Of a DNA stretch of 64,000 nt, positions 41,869 to 49,751 are shown one piece after another. This DNA comes from Streptomyces typhae (GTDB lineage Bacteria; Actinomycetota; Actinomycetes; Streptomycetales; Streptomycetaceae). Numbering within the stretch: the stretch's first letter is position 1; each line of letters starts with the position of its first letter. Where the stretch lies: positions 140,981 to 204,980 of the forward strand of contig NZ_WPNZ01000018.1 in NCBI RefSeq assembly GCF_009755605.1, in the 5' to 3' direction. The translations under genes were made by a program, and so were the position numbers. The notes below the pieces were generated by a model. It saw only the letters and a list, made by a program, of their open reading frames with translations, searched no databases and was not told the origin of the DNA.

Positions 41869-42600
41869 GTGAGCACGGAACCGTCTCCCGATCCCGACCG
41901 GGCCGAGACCGCCTCCGACGACGAGCGCCGACAACTCATGAGCGAGCGCGACTCCGCCGCCGACGACCGCGAACGGCTCGCCGACGAGCGGGAGCAGCGT
42001 GCCGACGAGCGGGAGCAGCGTGCCGACGATCGGGAGACTGCCGCGGACGACCGCGAACGGCTCGCCGACGATCGGGAGCAGCGTGCCGACGATCGGGAGA
42101 CTGCCGCGGACGACCGCGAACGCGACCTCGACGACCGCGAGAAACGGGCGGACCACCGCGACCGCGCCTCCGGGGAAAAGGTGCCCAGCTACCGGAGGCG
42201 GTCGTACGAGGCCATCGAGCGGGCCCGCGCCATGGTGGCCGAGAGCGAGCAGAAGCTGCTGCGCAGCAAGGCGTCGCTGCGCCGTGCCGACGCCCGCGAC
42301 GTCCGCGAGCAACGGGCTGTCGACCTGGAGTCGGCGGCCTCGGCACGGCATCGGGCGGACGACTGCGAGCCGTCGTCCGAGCAGCTCCACGGCAGGGTGG
42401 CGCATCTCAGCGAGCAGCTCGTCGAGGTGGCGCGCGCGCTGGCCGACGCCCAGGAGGCCCTGGCCGAGCACCACGAGAGACTCGCCGAGCAGCAGCCTCA
42501 GAACGCCGCACTGCACCGGCCCCAGGCCGAACGGGCCCGCCACGCCGCCCAGTACCTGCGGGAGCTGCCGCAGTCGGGCGCGGTGCGGCTCCGCCAGTGA
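41869..42600 (+). CDS. Heptad-repeat coiled-coil protein (ADDRExx repeats)
   Basis: 243 residues from GTG 41869 (ATG 41938 is a later alternative). Residues about 31-100 are ten consecutive seven-residue units of the form A-D-D/E-R-E-x-x. A second helical half (ERARAMVAESEQKLLRSKASLRRAD, then LSEQLVEVARALADAQEALAEHHERLAEQ) is also coiled-coil. There is no membrane segment or catalytic motif. Exact 7-residue periodicity predicts a long charged helix bundle; function unknown. Confidence 0.78.
   Translation: MSTEPSPDPDRAETASDDERRQLMSERDSAADDRERLADEREQRADEREQRADDRETAADDRERLADDREQRADDRETAADDRERDLDDREKRADHRDRASGEKVPSYRRRSYEAIERARAMVAESEQKLLRSKASLRRADARDVREQRAVDLESAASARHRADDCEPSSEQLHGRVAHLSEQLVEVARALADAQEALAEHHERLAEQQPQNAALHRPQAERARHAAQYLRELPQSGAVRLRQ
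41959..42168 (+). repeat. Ten 21-bp tandem units in the coiled-coil gene
   Basis: The units run in frame from 41959, and several are identical (for example gccgacgatcgggagcagcgt). A 63-bp higher-order repeat is visible at 42001-42126. Copy-number change would lengthen the coiled coil by whole heptads. Confidence 0.9.
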
Positions 42601-42635
42601 AAGGGCACGTCAGGGAACGGGCCGGGGCTGAAGTC

Positions 42636-42723
<88 letters not shown>

Positions 42724-43024
42724 CTGTCTCGGGGGCGGCCCGGGTGTGCTCCGGGCTGTTCCCCTTGACGCACATCAGATTGCCCTGCCCCCCTGACGCG
42801 CCGCTGACATGCCGCTCGACCTGCCGGTCGCTCCCGTGATCCGCGCAGATGGCCAGGATTCGTGAGCGGCGTCACACCTAATCAAGTTTGACCAGATGCT
42901 TCACGTGGGCATACAGTTCACAGCGTAATCAACTTTGACTACCACTCTCGCCCTGCTCTCTACCCTCTCCGCCCCTCTCCTCTCCCCTCTTTTTCCGACT
43001 TTCCCTTCTTCGACAGGAGCCCGC
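42724..43024. other. Intergenic region upstream of the NTF2-like gene
   Basis: About 300 nt with no gene. The left part would be the tRNA-like gene's promoter side; the right part holds the operator-like pair at 42879-42941 and a pyrimidine-rich leader before the NTF2-like start. Confidence 0.65.
42879..42941 (+). promoter_or_regulatory. Paired operator-like palindromes upstream of the NTF2-like gene
   Basis: TAATCAAGTTTGACCA (42879-42894) and TAATCAACTTTGACTA (42926-42941) are near-identical, each centred on TCAA-NN-TTGA. Their starts are 47 bp apart, upstream of the GTG at 43025. Such sites are typical of MarR- or TetR-type repressors; no such regulator is adjacent. Confidence 0.65.
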
Positions 43025-43453
43025 GTGACCTTCCTCCCCGAGACCGGATACGTGCCGACCGCCGAGGACCGTGCGAGCCTGGACGCCTGGTTCGCCGCCT
43101 ACGACGCACACAGCGCCAAGCGCGACATCCAGGCCATGGCCGACCTCGCCGTCTTCCCGCTCAACCTGGTCAGCGACGACTCCGCGGGCAACGGCCGGTC
43201 GGCGCAGTGGGACCGTGAGCAGTACGTCGGCACCATGACCCACGTGATGGGCGAAGGCCCCCAGGACATCACCTTCGACTCCACCCGCACGCCGGTGTTC
43301 CTCTCGCCCGCGATGGCGGTCGTCTTCACCGACTCCACGATGACGGCGAACGGCGAGAGCACCCAGCTCCGCTACGCCGACATCCTCGTCAAGCGCGACG
43401 GGAAGTGGGCCTTCCAGACCATGATCCAGGGCGGTTGGGGCGACAACCTGTGA
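43025..43453 (+). CDS. NTF2-like (SnoaL-type) protein
   Basis: 142 residues from GTG 43025, with aggag 6 nt upstream; a TTG at 42935 would lie inside the operator and is rejected. The pattern LDAWFAAYDAHSAKRDIQAMADLAVFPLNLV, then a strand-rich half ending RYADILVKRDGKWAFQTMIQGGW, is the NTF2/SnoaL cone fold. These proteins are small-molecule enzymes or binding proteins. It is monocistronic, with a strong terminator. Confidence 0.85.
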   Translation: MTFLPETGYVPTAEDRASLDAWFAAYDAHSAKRDIQAMADLAVFPLNLVSDDSAGNGRSAQWDREQYVGTMTHVMGEGPQDITFDSTRTPVFLSPAMAVVFTDSTMTANGESTQLRYADILVKRDGKWAFQTMIQGGWGDNL

Positions 43454-43455
43454 GC

Positions 43456-43483
43456 AGGTGCCCCCACCTCGGTGGGGGCACCT
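43456..43483 (+). terminator. Strong hairpin after the NTF2-like gene
   Basis: AGGTGCCCCCAC and GTGGGGGCACCT form a perfect 12-bp stem with a 4-nt loop three bases after the stop. There is no long T-tract, but the position and stability support termination. Confidence 0.85.
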
Positions 43484-43506
43484 CCGCTCCCCCACCCGAC
43501 GCTGAT

Positions 43507-43531
43507 GTTTTGAACGCATTCGTCCGGGCAC
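43507..43531 (+). promoter_or_regulatory. SigB-like promoter upstream of DUF5709 gene
   Basis: GTTT (43507-43510), a 15-nt spacer and GGGCAC (43526-43531) match the SigB consensus with one change in the -10. A start near 43538 would leave almost no leader before ATG 43543, implying leaderless translation or use of ATG 43558. Confidence 0.5.
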
Positions 43532-43542
43532 TGCGACATGTC

Positions 43543-44031
43543 ATGAGCGACCAGAACATGGCGGACGACGCCTACCAGCCCACCGGCGACAACGAGGAGC
43601 AGGAGGACGCCGCGCCGCTGGACCTCCAGGACGCGCTGGAGGAGCGCACGTACGACGACATGCTCGACGAGGGGTACTCACCCCCGGAGAAGCCCCTCGG
43701 CGTCACCAAGACGGGCACCACGGCCGCGGAGCAGCACGAGGGCGAGAGCCTCGACGAACGGCTCCGCCAGGAGACACCCGAGACGGAGCCGCCCCCGGGG
43801 GACGGCATCGGCGACCTCCCCGGCGGCGCGGGCGAGCCGCTCCACCCGGAGACCGGGACGGGGCGCTCCGGCCGCCTGGTGGCTCCCGACGAAGGCGCGC
43901 ACCCGGACACCACCAAGGAACTCGTCGCCGACGACGCGGGCATCGACGGCGGTGCCGCCGGTGCCGAGGAGGCCGCGATGCACGAGGTGTCCGAGGAGGA
44001 GCTGCCGGACGGGCCCGAGCGCGGGAACTGA
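43543..44031 (+). CDS. DUF5709 acidic protein
   Basis: 162 residues from ATG 43543 (ATG 43558 possible). It is very acidic and probably disordered, with the DUF5709 signature DDMLDEGYSPPEKPLGVTKTGTTAAEQHEGESLDERL near the N-terminus. No membrane segment. The family is widespread in Streptomyces and of unknown function. A SigB-like promoter just upstream suggests stress induction. Confidence 0.85.
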   Translation: MSDQNMADDAYQPTGDNEEQEDAAPLDLQDALEERTYDDMLDEGYSPPEKPLGVTKTGTTAAEQHEGESLDERLRQETPETEPPPGDGIGDLPGGAGEPLHPETGTGRSGRLVAPDEGAHPDTTKELVADDAGIDGGAAGAEEAAMHEVSEEELPDGPERGN

Positions 44032-44182
44032 CGCGCGGGGCCACCCGCCCCGCCCAGCGGGCCCGGCCCGGGGTCCGCGGCCGTGCGGCGGGCCGGTGCG
44101 GGTGTGAGCGGGTGTGATTGGGATGCCCCGCAGGGGAAACCCGGTACACCATCTCCGTCCCGGAATCCCGGAAAGGGGCCCG

Positions 44183-44428
44183 ATGAGTACACCGCCGAAC
44201 GACCCGACGCCGCCGCGGCCCACCCCGGCGCCGGGGCCCACGGACCCGCAGCCCGGCCCGGCCCCGGGCCCCGTGCCCGCCCCCGGGCCCGACCCGGTGC
44301 CCCCGACGCCGCCCCGCCCCGGACCCGACCCGGTGCCGCCCATCCCCCGTCCGGACCCCGGTCCGGCACCTGGGCCCGCCCCGTCACCGGCGACCGGCTC
44401 CGTCCCCGCGCGGACGGAGCAGCCGTGA
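44183..44428 (+). CDS. Small proline-rich protein
   Basis: 81 residues from ATG 44183, with ggaaagggg just upstream. The protein is almost only Pro, Gly, Asp, Ala and Thr (PGPDPVPPTPPRPGPDPVPP), so any function would be as a spacer or extended coil. Its stop overlaps the nucleotidyltransferase start (GTGA). It may be a real coupled leader gene or fortuitous; codon bias alone cannot tell in such low-complexity sequence. Confidence 0.5.
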   Translation: MSTPPNDPTPPRPTPAPGPTDPQPGPAPGPVPAPGPDPVPPTPPRPGPDPVPPIPRPDPGPAPGPAPSPATGSVPARTEQP

Positions 44429-45126
44429 CCCACGAGGCGGGCGATGTCGCGAGCGACGAGCCGGGCCACCCCGACCTGCGAGCGGTCACGGGCCGCACCC
44501 CGCACGAACGGCGGCACGACATGAGCACCCAGCCGCTGCCGCCCGACCGCAACCAGGCCATCCTGGAGGCGGCCAAACAGGTCGGGGCCCTCCTCAAGAA
44601 GCACGGCCACGACTTCGCGCTCGCCGGCAGCGTGGCCGTGTACGCCCACGGCGGCACGGGCAACTTCCAGCACGACGCCGACTTCTGCGTCCGGCCCGAG
44701 GACGCCGACGCCGTCGCGCTCACGCTCGGGGAAGCGGGCCTGAAGGTGTACACGCCGCCGGAGGACTGGCTCCTGAAGGCCAAGTGCCTCGGGCAGGACA
44801 TCGACCTGATCTTCCGCCTCGGCGGCGAACCCGTCACCTCCGAACTCCTGGACAGATCGACGGAGTTGCCCGTCGACTCGGTGTTCATGCCCGTCCTGGC
44901 ACCGACCGATCTGCTGCGCAGCCTCATCGGCGCCTTCTCCGAGCACCACTGCGACTTCGGTGCCGTCCTGCCGATCGCCCGGCTGCTGCGCGAGAAGGTC
45001 GACTGGCAGGAGATCCGGCGCGAGCGGGGCGGGCAGCCCATGCCGGACGCCTTCCTCCACCTCCTCGAGCGTCTCGACGTCATCACGCCCCCCGAAGGCC
45101 CCGCACCGCAGGGAGGACACTCATGA
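44425..45126 (+). CDS. Nucleotidyltransferase-fold protein
   Basis: 233 residues from GTG 44425 (ggag upstream); ATG 44521 is an alternative. The nucleotidyltransferase motif is LAGSVAVYAHGGTGNFQHDADFCV, with the GS turn and a D-x-D pair, followed by DIDLIFRLGG with a third acidic residue. The fold resembles the AbiEii/MNT group rather than poly(A) polymerases. It overlaps the next gene by ATGA and is co-transcribed with a phosphoesterase. Substrate unknown; no antitoxin is apparent. Confidence 0.82.
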   Translation: MTHEAGDVASDEPGHPDLRAVTGRTPHERRHDMSTQPLPPDRNQAILEAAKQVGALLKKHGHDFALAGSVAVYAHGGTGNFQHDADFCVRPEDADAVALTLGEAGLKVYTPPEDWLLKAKCLGQDIDLIFRLGGEPVTSELLDRSTELPVDSVFMPVLAPTDLLRSLIGAFSEHHCDFGAVLPIARLLREKVDWQEIRRERGGQPMPDAFLHLLERLDVITPPEGPAPQGGHS

Positions 45127-45374
45127 CCGCTCCGAACACCGACTACCTCATCGCGCACCTCCAGGAGCGCCTCGCGGCGGAGGAACTCGGCGAACTGGGC
45201 GTGCGCATAGAGGCGCGCGGCCCGGGGGTGGTGGTCACCGGCACCGTCCCGACCGCCCGGTGCCGCGAGGAACTCGTGCGCACCGTCGACGAGGAACTCG
45301 CCGGGCTGACCGTCCGGTACGACATCGTCGTGGCCGGGACGGCGGCCCCGGACCTCCCGGAGGAAGTGACATGA
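45123..45374 (+). CDS. BON-like small protein
   Basis: 83 residues from ATG 45123 (ATGA overlap). The pattern LIAHLQERLAAEELGELGVRIEARGPGVVVTGTVPTARCREELVRTVDEEL followed by TVRYDIVVA fits a BON domain (alpha-beta, with a conserved Gly). BON domains bind lipids or mediate interactions. There is no signal peptide, so this one is cytoplasmic, and its own stop overlaps the phosphoesterase start. Confidence 0.75.
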   Translation: MTAPNTDYLIAHLQERLAAEELGELGVRIEARGPGVVVTGTVPTARCREELVRTVDEELAGLTVRYDIVVAGTAAPDLPEEVT

Positions 45375-46138
45375 TCCGCGTCGCGGCTGTGGGAGACATC
45401 CACCTCGGGCTCGACAGCGAGGGCCTGCTCAGGCCGGCCCTCGAAACCCTGCCCGACTGTGCCGACCTGCTGCTCCTGGCCGGTGACCTGACCCGGCACG
45501 GCACCCCGGAGGAAGCGCGGGTGGTCGCCCGCGAGATGGCGGGGCTCGGTGTCCCCGTGATCGCCGTCCTCGGCAACCACGACCACCACGACGAACAGCC
45601 GGAGCGCGTCACCGCCGTGCTCCGCGAGGCCGGAGTGCAGGTCCTGGAGGGGCAGGGGACGGTCGTCGACGTCGACGGCACGCGAGTCGGCGTCGCCGGC
45701 ACCAAGGGTTTCGGCGGCGGCTTCGTCGGGCGCTGCGGCAGCGAGTTCGGCGAACCGATGATGAAGGAGTTCATCCGCTACAGCCGCCGCTGCGCCGACG
45801 GGCTGCGGACCGCTCTGGAGGACCTGGCGGGCAAGGGCTGCGGAACACGGGTCGCGCTCACCCACTTCTCCCCCGTGCCCGACACGCTGGCCGGTGAGCC
45901 GCTGGAGATCTACCCCTTCCTCGGCAGCTATCTGCTGGCCGAGGCCATGGACACCGCGGGCGCCGACCTCGCCCTGCACGGCCACGCGCACCTGGGCACG
46001 GAACACGGCATGACCAGCGGCGGCGTACCGGTGCGCAACGTGGCACAGCCCGTCATCCGGCGGGCTTTCCACGTGTACCACCTGAGCGGCCGGGCCGGCG
46101 GCTCACAGCTGGCGACCCCGGCCGACGTCGCCGGCTGA
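45371..46138 (+). CDS. Calcineurin-like metallophosphoesterase
   Basis: 255 residues from ATG 45371 (ATGA overlap). All metal-site motifs are present: GDIHLG, AGDLTRHG, LGNHDHH, LTHFSP and HGHAH. It is a cytoplasmic phosphodiesterase or phosphatase. The tight coupling to a nucleotidyltransferase suggests one modifies and the other demodifies the same molecule (inference). Confidence 0.93.
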   Translation: MIRVAAVGDIHLGLDSEGLLRPALETLPDCADLLLLAGDLTRHGTPEEARVVAREMAGLGVPVIAVLGNHDHHDEQPERVTAVLREAGVQVLEGQGTVVDVDGTRVGVAGTKGFGGGFVGRCGSEFGEPMMKEFIRYSRRCADGLRTALEDLAGKGCGTRVALTHFSPVPDTLAGEPLEIYPFLGSYLLAEAMDTAGADLALHGHAHLGTEHGMTSGGVPVRNVAQPVIRRAFHVYHLSGRAGGSQLATPADVAG

Positions 46139-46158
46139 CCTCCGGCGCGCAGGCGGGG

Positions 46159-46183
46159 GATTCGCTCCATGGCACCCGGGTAC
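46159..46183 (+). promoter_or_regulatory. SigB-type promoter upstream of the ATP-grasp gene
   Basis: GATT (46159-46162), a 15-nt spacer and GGGTAC (46178-46183) fit GNNT-N14-16-GGGTAC. Transcription should start near 46190, about 47 nt before the GTG start. Confidence 0.65.
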
Positions 46184-46236
46184 CCAGCCACCTCGATCAG
46201 CCATCCCCCTCCACCGTCGAGCAGTTGGGATCCCCC

Positions 46237-47541
46237 GTGAGCGAGAACGTCTTTGTCTGCGGCCTGGACGAGGCCAATCTGCCGACCCTCTCGGCCGTGC
46301 CGGACGCGCACCGCTACCGCTTCCACCAACTGCTGACCATCGAGGAGTTGCAGCACGGCGAGGTCTCGGTGCCGGACCTGATCGCCGAGGCCCGGAAGAT
46401 CCTGGACGGCTTCGACGGCACGATCGACGCGATCGTCGGCTACTGGGACTTCCCCGTCAGCACCCTCGTCCCGATCCTCGGCGAGCTGTACGGCACCCGC
46501 ACCACCAGCCTGGAGTCCGTCGTCAAGTGCGAGCACAAGTACTGGAGCCGCCTCGAACAGCAGCAGGTCACCGACGCCCACCCCCGCTTCGGCCGGGTGG
46601 ACCTGGAGGCGGCCGAACCCCGGCCCCCGAAGGGCGTGCGCTACCCGATGTGGCTCAAACCCGCCCTCGCGTACTCGTCCGAACTCGCCTACGGGGTGCG
46701 GGACCAGAGCGAGTTCGCCGACGCCGTCGCCCGCATACGCGCGGGCATCGACCGCGTCGGCAAGCCCTTCGAGTACATCCTCGACCGACTCGAACTGCCC
46801 CCCGGGATGGCCGGCGTCGGCGGCGCCGTGTGCCTGGCCGAGGAGGCCATCGCCGGGGTGCAGGCGGCGGTGGAGGGATACGTCCACGACGGCCGCGTGA
46901 CGGTGTACGGCATCCTCGACTCCCTCACCTACCCCGACTCCCCCTGCTTCCTGCGCCACCAGTACCCCTCGTCGCTGCCGGAGCCGGTGCAGCACCGGCT
47001 CCGGGACGTCTCCGAGCGGGTGATCCGCCGGATCGGCATGGACTCCGCGACCTTCAGCATCGAGTTCTTCTACGACCCCGGCACCGACGCCGTGAACATC
47101 CTCGAGATCAACCCCCGCCACTCCCAGTCCCACGCGGAACTGTTCGCGTACGTCGACGGGGTGCCCAACCACCACTGCATGCTGCGCCTCGCCCGCGGCG
47201 AGGACCCGGGGCTCCCCCACCGCCGGGGCCCCTACCGCACGGCGGCCAAGTGGTACTACCGCTGGTTCGCCGACGCCACCGTGCACGACGTCCCCACCCG
47301 CGAGGAACTCGACCGCATCGAGGAGCACCTGCCCGGCGTCCGTGTCGACGTCACGCCCCACGAGGGCCGGCGCCTGTCGGAGCTGCCCCAGCAGGACAGC
47401 TACAGCTACGAACTGGCCCACATCTTCACCGGCGGCGACAGCGACGACGACCTGAGGGAGAAGTACGACAAGTGCGTGGCCGCTCTCGGCCTGACCTTCG
47501 ACGGAACCCGGCCCGGCGGCCGTGACGCGAAGAACCCGTGA
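46237..47541 (+). CDS. ATP-grasp domain protein
   Basis: 434 residues from GTG 46237 (ggga 7 nt upstream; TTG 46225 possible). An N-terminal Rossmann-like part (VFVCGLDEANLPTL) precedes an ATP-grasp core: YPMWLKPALAYSSELAYGV with the ATP-binding Lys, a Gly-rich GMAGVGGAVCLAEEAI, and the Mg-binding SIEFFYDPGTDAVNILEINPR. Such enzymes form an amide, peptide or thioester bond through an acyl-phosphate. Substrate unknown. The next gene, 72 nt on, encodes a CocE-type hydrolase. Confidence 0.88.
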   Translation: MSENVFVCGLDEANLPTLSAVPDAHRYRFHQLLTIEELQHGEVSVPDLIAEARKILDGFDGTIDAIVGYWDFPVSTLVPILGELYGTRTTSLESVVKCEHKYWSRLEQQQVTDAHPRFGRVDLEAAEPRPPKGVRYPMWLKPALAYSSELAYGVRDQSEFADAVARIRAGIDRVGKPFEYILDRLELPPGMAGVGGAVCLAEEAIAGVQAAVEGYVHDGRVTVYGILDSLTYPDSPCFLRHQYPSSLPEPVQHRLRDVSERVIRRIGMDSATFSIEFFYDPGTDAVNILEINPRHSQSHAELFAYVDGVPNHHCMLRLARGEDPGLPHRRGPYRTAAKWYYRWFADATVHDVPTREELDRIEEHLPGVRVDVTPHEGRRLSELPQQDSYSYELAHIFTGGDSDDDLREKYDKCVAALGLTFDGTRPGGRDAKNP

Positions 47542-47613
47542 GCCCACCCGCACACCGCGCCCCGCCGCCCAATCACCGGGGCAGGAACCGCCAGTAAGGA
47601 GCGACAACGGCTG

Positions 47614-49665
47614 ATGCGTTACGTGAGCAACCTCCCGTACGACACGAAGACCGACGACCACGTCACCATCCCCACCTCCGACGGCACCCTGCTGTCGGCC
47701 CGCGTCTGGCGGCCCACCTCCTCCGACAGCGATCCCGTACCGGCGATCCTGGAGTACATCCCGTACCGCAAACGCGATCTGACAGCGGAGCGCGACGCGA
47801 TCCACCACCCCTACATGGCCGGGCACGGCTACGCCTGCGTCCGCGTCGACCTGCGCGGCACGGGCGACTCCGAGGGCGTCCTGCGCGACGAGTACCTGGA
47901 GCAGGAGCAGACGGACGCCGAGGACGTGCTCGCCTGGCTCGCCGACCAGCCCTGGTGCGACGGCACCACCGGCATGATGGGACTCTCCTGGGGCGCGTTC
48001 GCGGCCCTCCAGGTCGCCGCGCGCCGGCCGCCGAGCCTCGGCGCCATCGTCATCTCGTCCTTCACCGACGACCGGTACTCCGACGACATGCACTACATGG
48101 GCGGGACCCTCCTCTCCGACAACCTCGCGGAGGCGGGCACCATGTTCGCCTACGGCACCTGCCCGCCCGACCCGGCGGTCGTGGGCCCGCGGTGGCGCGA
48201 GATGTGGCACGAACGCCTCGAAGGGAGCCGGCCCTGGGTCCTCGAATGGCTGCGCCACCAGCGCCGCGACGACTACTGGCGGCACGCCTCGGTCTGCGAG
48301 GACTACCGGGCGGTGGGCTGTCCCGTGCTGGCGTCCAGCGGCTGGGCGGACGGCTACTCCAACGCCGTGACCCGGCTCCTCGGCCGTCTCGACGTGCCCC
48401 GCAAGGGCCTCGTCGGTCCCTGGTCGCACAAGTTCCCGCACCTCGGCGAGCCCGGCCCGGCCATCGGCTACCTCCAGGAGGTCGTCCGCTGGTGGGACCA
48501 CTGGCTCAAGGGAGTCGACAACGGCGTGATGGACGGGCCCATGCTGTGGGCGTGGATGCAGGAGAGCGTGCCGCCCTCCACCTCGTACGAGGAGCGCCCC
48601 GGCCGGTGGGTCGCCGAAACCGCCTGGCCGTCGCCGCGGATCACACCGGTGGGCTACCGGCTGTCCGGCGGCGGCCTGCGCGCGGTGAGCCCCGGGGGCG
48701 GCGACGAGGACGGCGGGAGCGAGCACGGCGAGGGTATGGCTGTGCAGTCGCCGTTGTCCGTGGGGCAGTTCGCCGGCAAATGGGCCTCCTACAACGCCCC
48801 GCCGGACCTGCCCTACGACCAGCGCGAGGAGGACGGCGGCTCGCTGGTCTTCGAGACCGAACCGCTCACCGAGCGCGTGGAGATCCTCGGCTCGCCGACC
48901 GTCGAACTCGACGTGTCCGCGAGCGGGCCCGTCGCCATGGTCGCGGCCCGTCTGTCCGACGTCGCACCGCGCGGCTCCGCGACGCGGGTCACGTACGGCC
49001 TCCTCAACCTCACCCGGCGGGACGGCGGCGAGGACGCGCCGCGGCCCCTCGAACCGGGGCGCCGCTACCGGGTGACCGTCCCGCTCAACGGCGTCGCGCA
49101 GTCCTTCCCCGCGGGCCACCGCATCCGGCTGTCCCTGTCCACGTCCTACTGGCCGCTGGCCTGGCCGCCGCCCGAGCCGGTGCTCCTGACCGTGCACGAC
49201 GCCGCCGGCGTCCTGACGCTGCCGGTGCGGCCCCCGGGCGACGGCGGCGAGCCGCCGCAGGAACCGTTCGGCGAGCCGGAGGGCACCGAGCCCCCGTCGA
49301 GCACCCAGGTCACCGTCCCCGAGCAGCGCTGGCGGGTCACCCGCGACCTCGTGGACTACGCGGCCGAGCTGGAGATCGTGAAGGACCGCGGTGTCGTCCG
49401 CGTCGACGAGATCGGCCTCGACGTCGGCCGCCGCGCCTACGAGCGCTACACCTCCGTGGCCGACGACTTCACCTCCGCGAGCGGCGAATCCGCCTGGACG
49501 ATGAGCTTCCACCGCGAGGAGTGGGACGTCCGCGTGGAGACCCGCACCGTGCTCACCTGCGACGAGAGCGACTTCCGTGTCGACGCCACGCTGGACGGCT
49601 ACGAGGACGGCAAACGGGTGTTCTCGCGGACCTGGAACGAGACCGTGCCGCGGGACCTGCTGTAG
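47614..49665 (+). CDS. CocE/NonD-type alpha/beta hydrolase (X-Pro dipeptidyl-peptidase-like)
   Basis: 683 residues from ATG 47614. The catalytic Ser lies in GLSWGAFAALQ, the Asp in SGWADGYSN and the His in GPWSHKFPH. The C-terminal jelly-roll (about 400-620) contains GSPTVELDVSASGP and GHRIRLSLSTSYWPLAWPPPEP. Members hydrolyse acyl esters or amides. No signal peptide is seen, so it is probably cytoplasmic. Pairing with an ATP-grasp ligase suggests amide making and breaking (inference). Confidence 0.94.
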   Translation: MRYVSNLPYDTKTDDHVTIPTSDGTLLSARVWRPTSSDSDPVPAILEYIPYRKRDLTAERDAIHHPYMAGHGYACVRVDLRGTGDSEGVLRDEYLEQEQTDAEDVLAWLADQPWCDGTTGMMGLSWGAFAALQVAARRPPSLGAIVISSFTDDRYSDDMHYMGGTLLSDNLAEAGTMFAYGTCPPDPAVVGPRWREMWHERLEGSRPWVLEWLRHQRRDDYWRHASVCEDYRAVGCPVLASSGWADGYSNAVTRLLGRLDVPRKGLVGPWSHKFPHLGEPGPAIGYLQEVVRWWDHWLKGVDNGVMDGPMLWAWMQESVPPSTSYEERPGRWVAETAWPSPRITPVGYRLSGGGLRAVSPGGGDEDGGSEHGEGMAVQSPLSVGQFAGKWASYNAPPDLPYDQREEDGGSLVFETEPLTERVEILGSPTVELDVSASGPVAMVAARLSDVAPRGSATRVTYGLLNLTRRDGGEDAPRPLEPGRRYRVTVPLNGVAQSFPAGHRIRLSLSTSYWPLAWPPPEPVLLTVHDAAGVLTLPVRPPGDGGEPPQEPFGEPEGTEPPSSTQVTVPEQRWRVTRDLVDYAAELEIVKDRGVVRVDEIGLDVGRRAYERYTSVADDFTSASGESAWTMSFHREEWDVRVETRTVLTCDESDFRVDATLDGYEDGKRVFSRTWNETVPRDLL

Positions 49666-49751
49666 CGGCCGGGGGGGCGGGTCCGGGTCCCAGCGGGTGA
49701 CCCGGCGCCCCGCCCCTTGTTGATCAGCGCACGACGGGGAAGGTGCCTTTC

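Noticed and set aside
41959..42168. 21-bp tandem units considered as a non-coding satellite
   Set aside because: They stay in frame within an ORF with coiled-coil flanks, so they are a coding repeat.
42935..43024. TTG start for the NTF2-like protein at 42935
   Set aside because: It lies in an operator-like palindrome and has no ribosome site, whereas GTG 43025 follows aggag at proper spacing.
45928..49512. A 1194-codon minus-strand open frame across the phosphoesterase, ATP-grasp and CocE genes
   Set aside because: Antisense shadow of well-supported genes; low-complexity Gly/Val/Arg-rich translation without family resemblance. The same applies to 18272-21283 and 50411-52849 on the minus strand.
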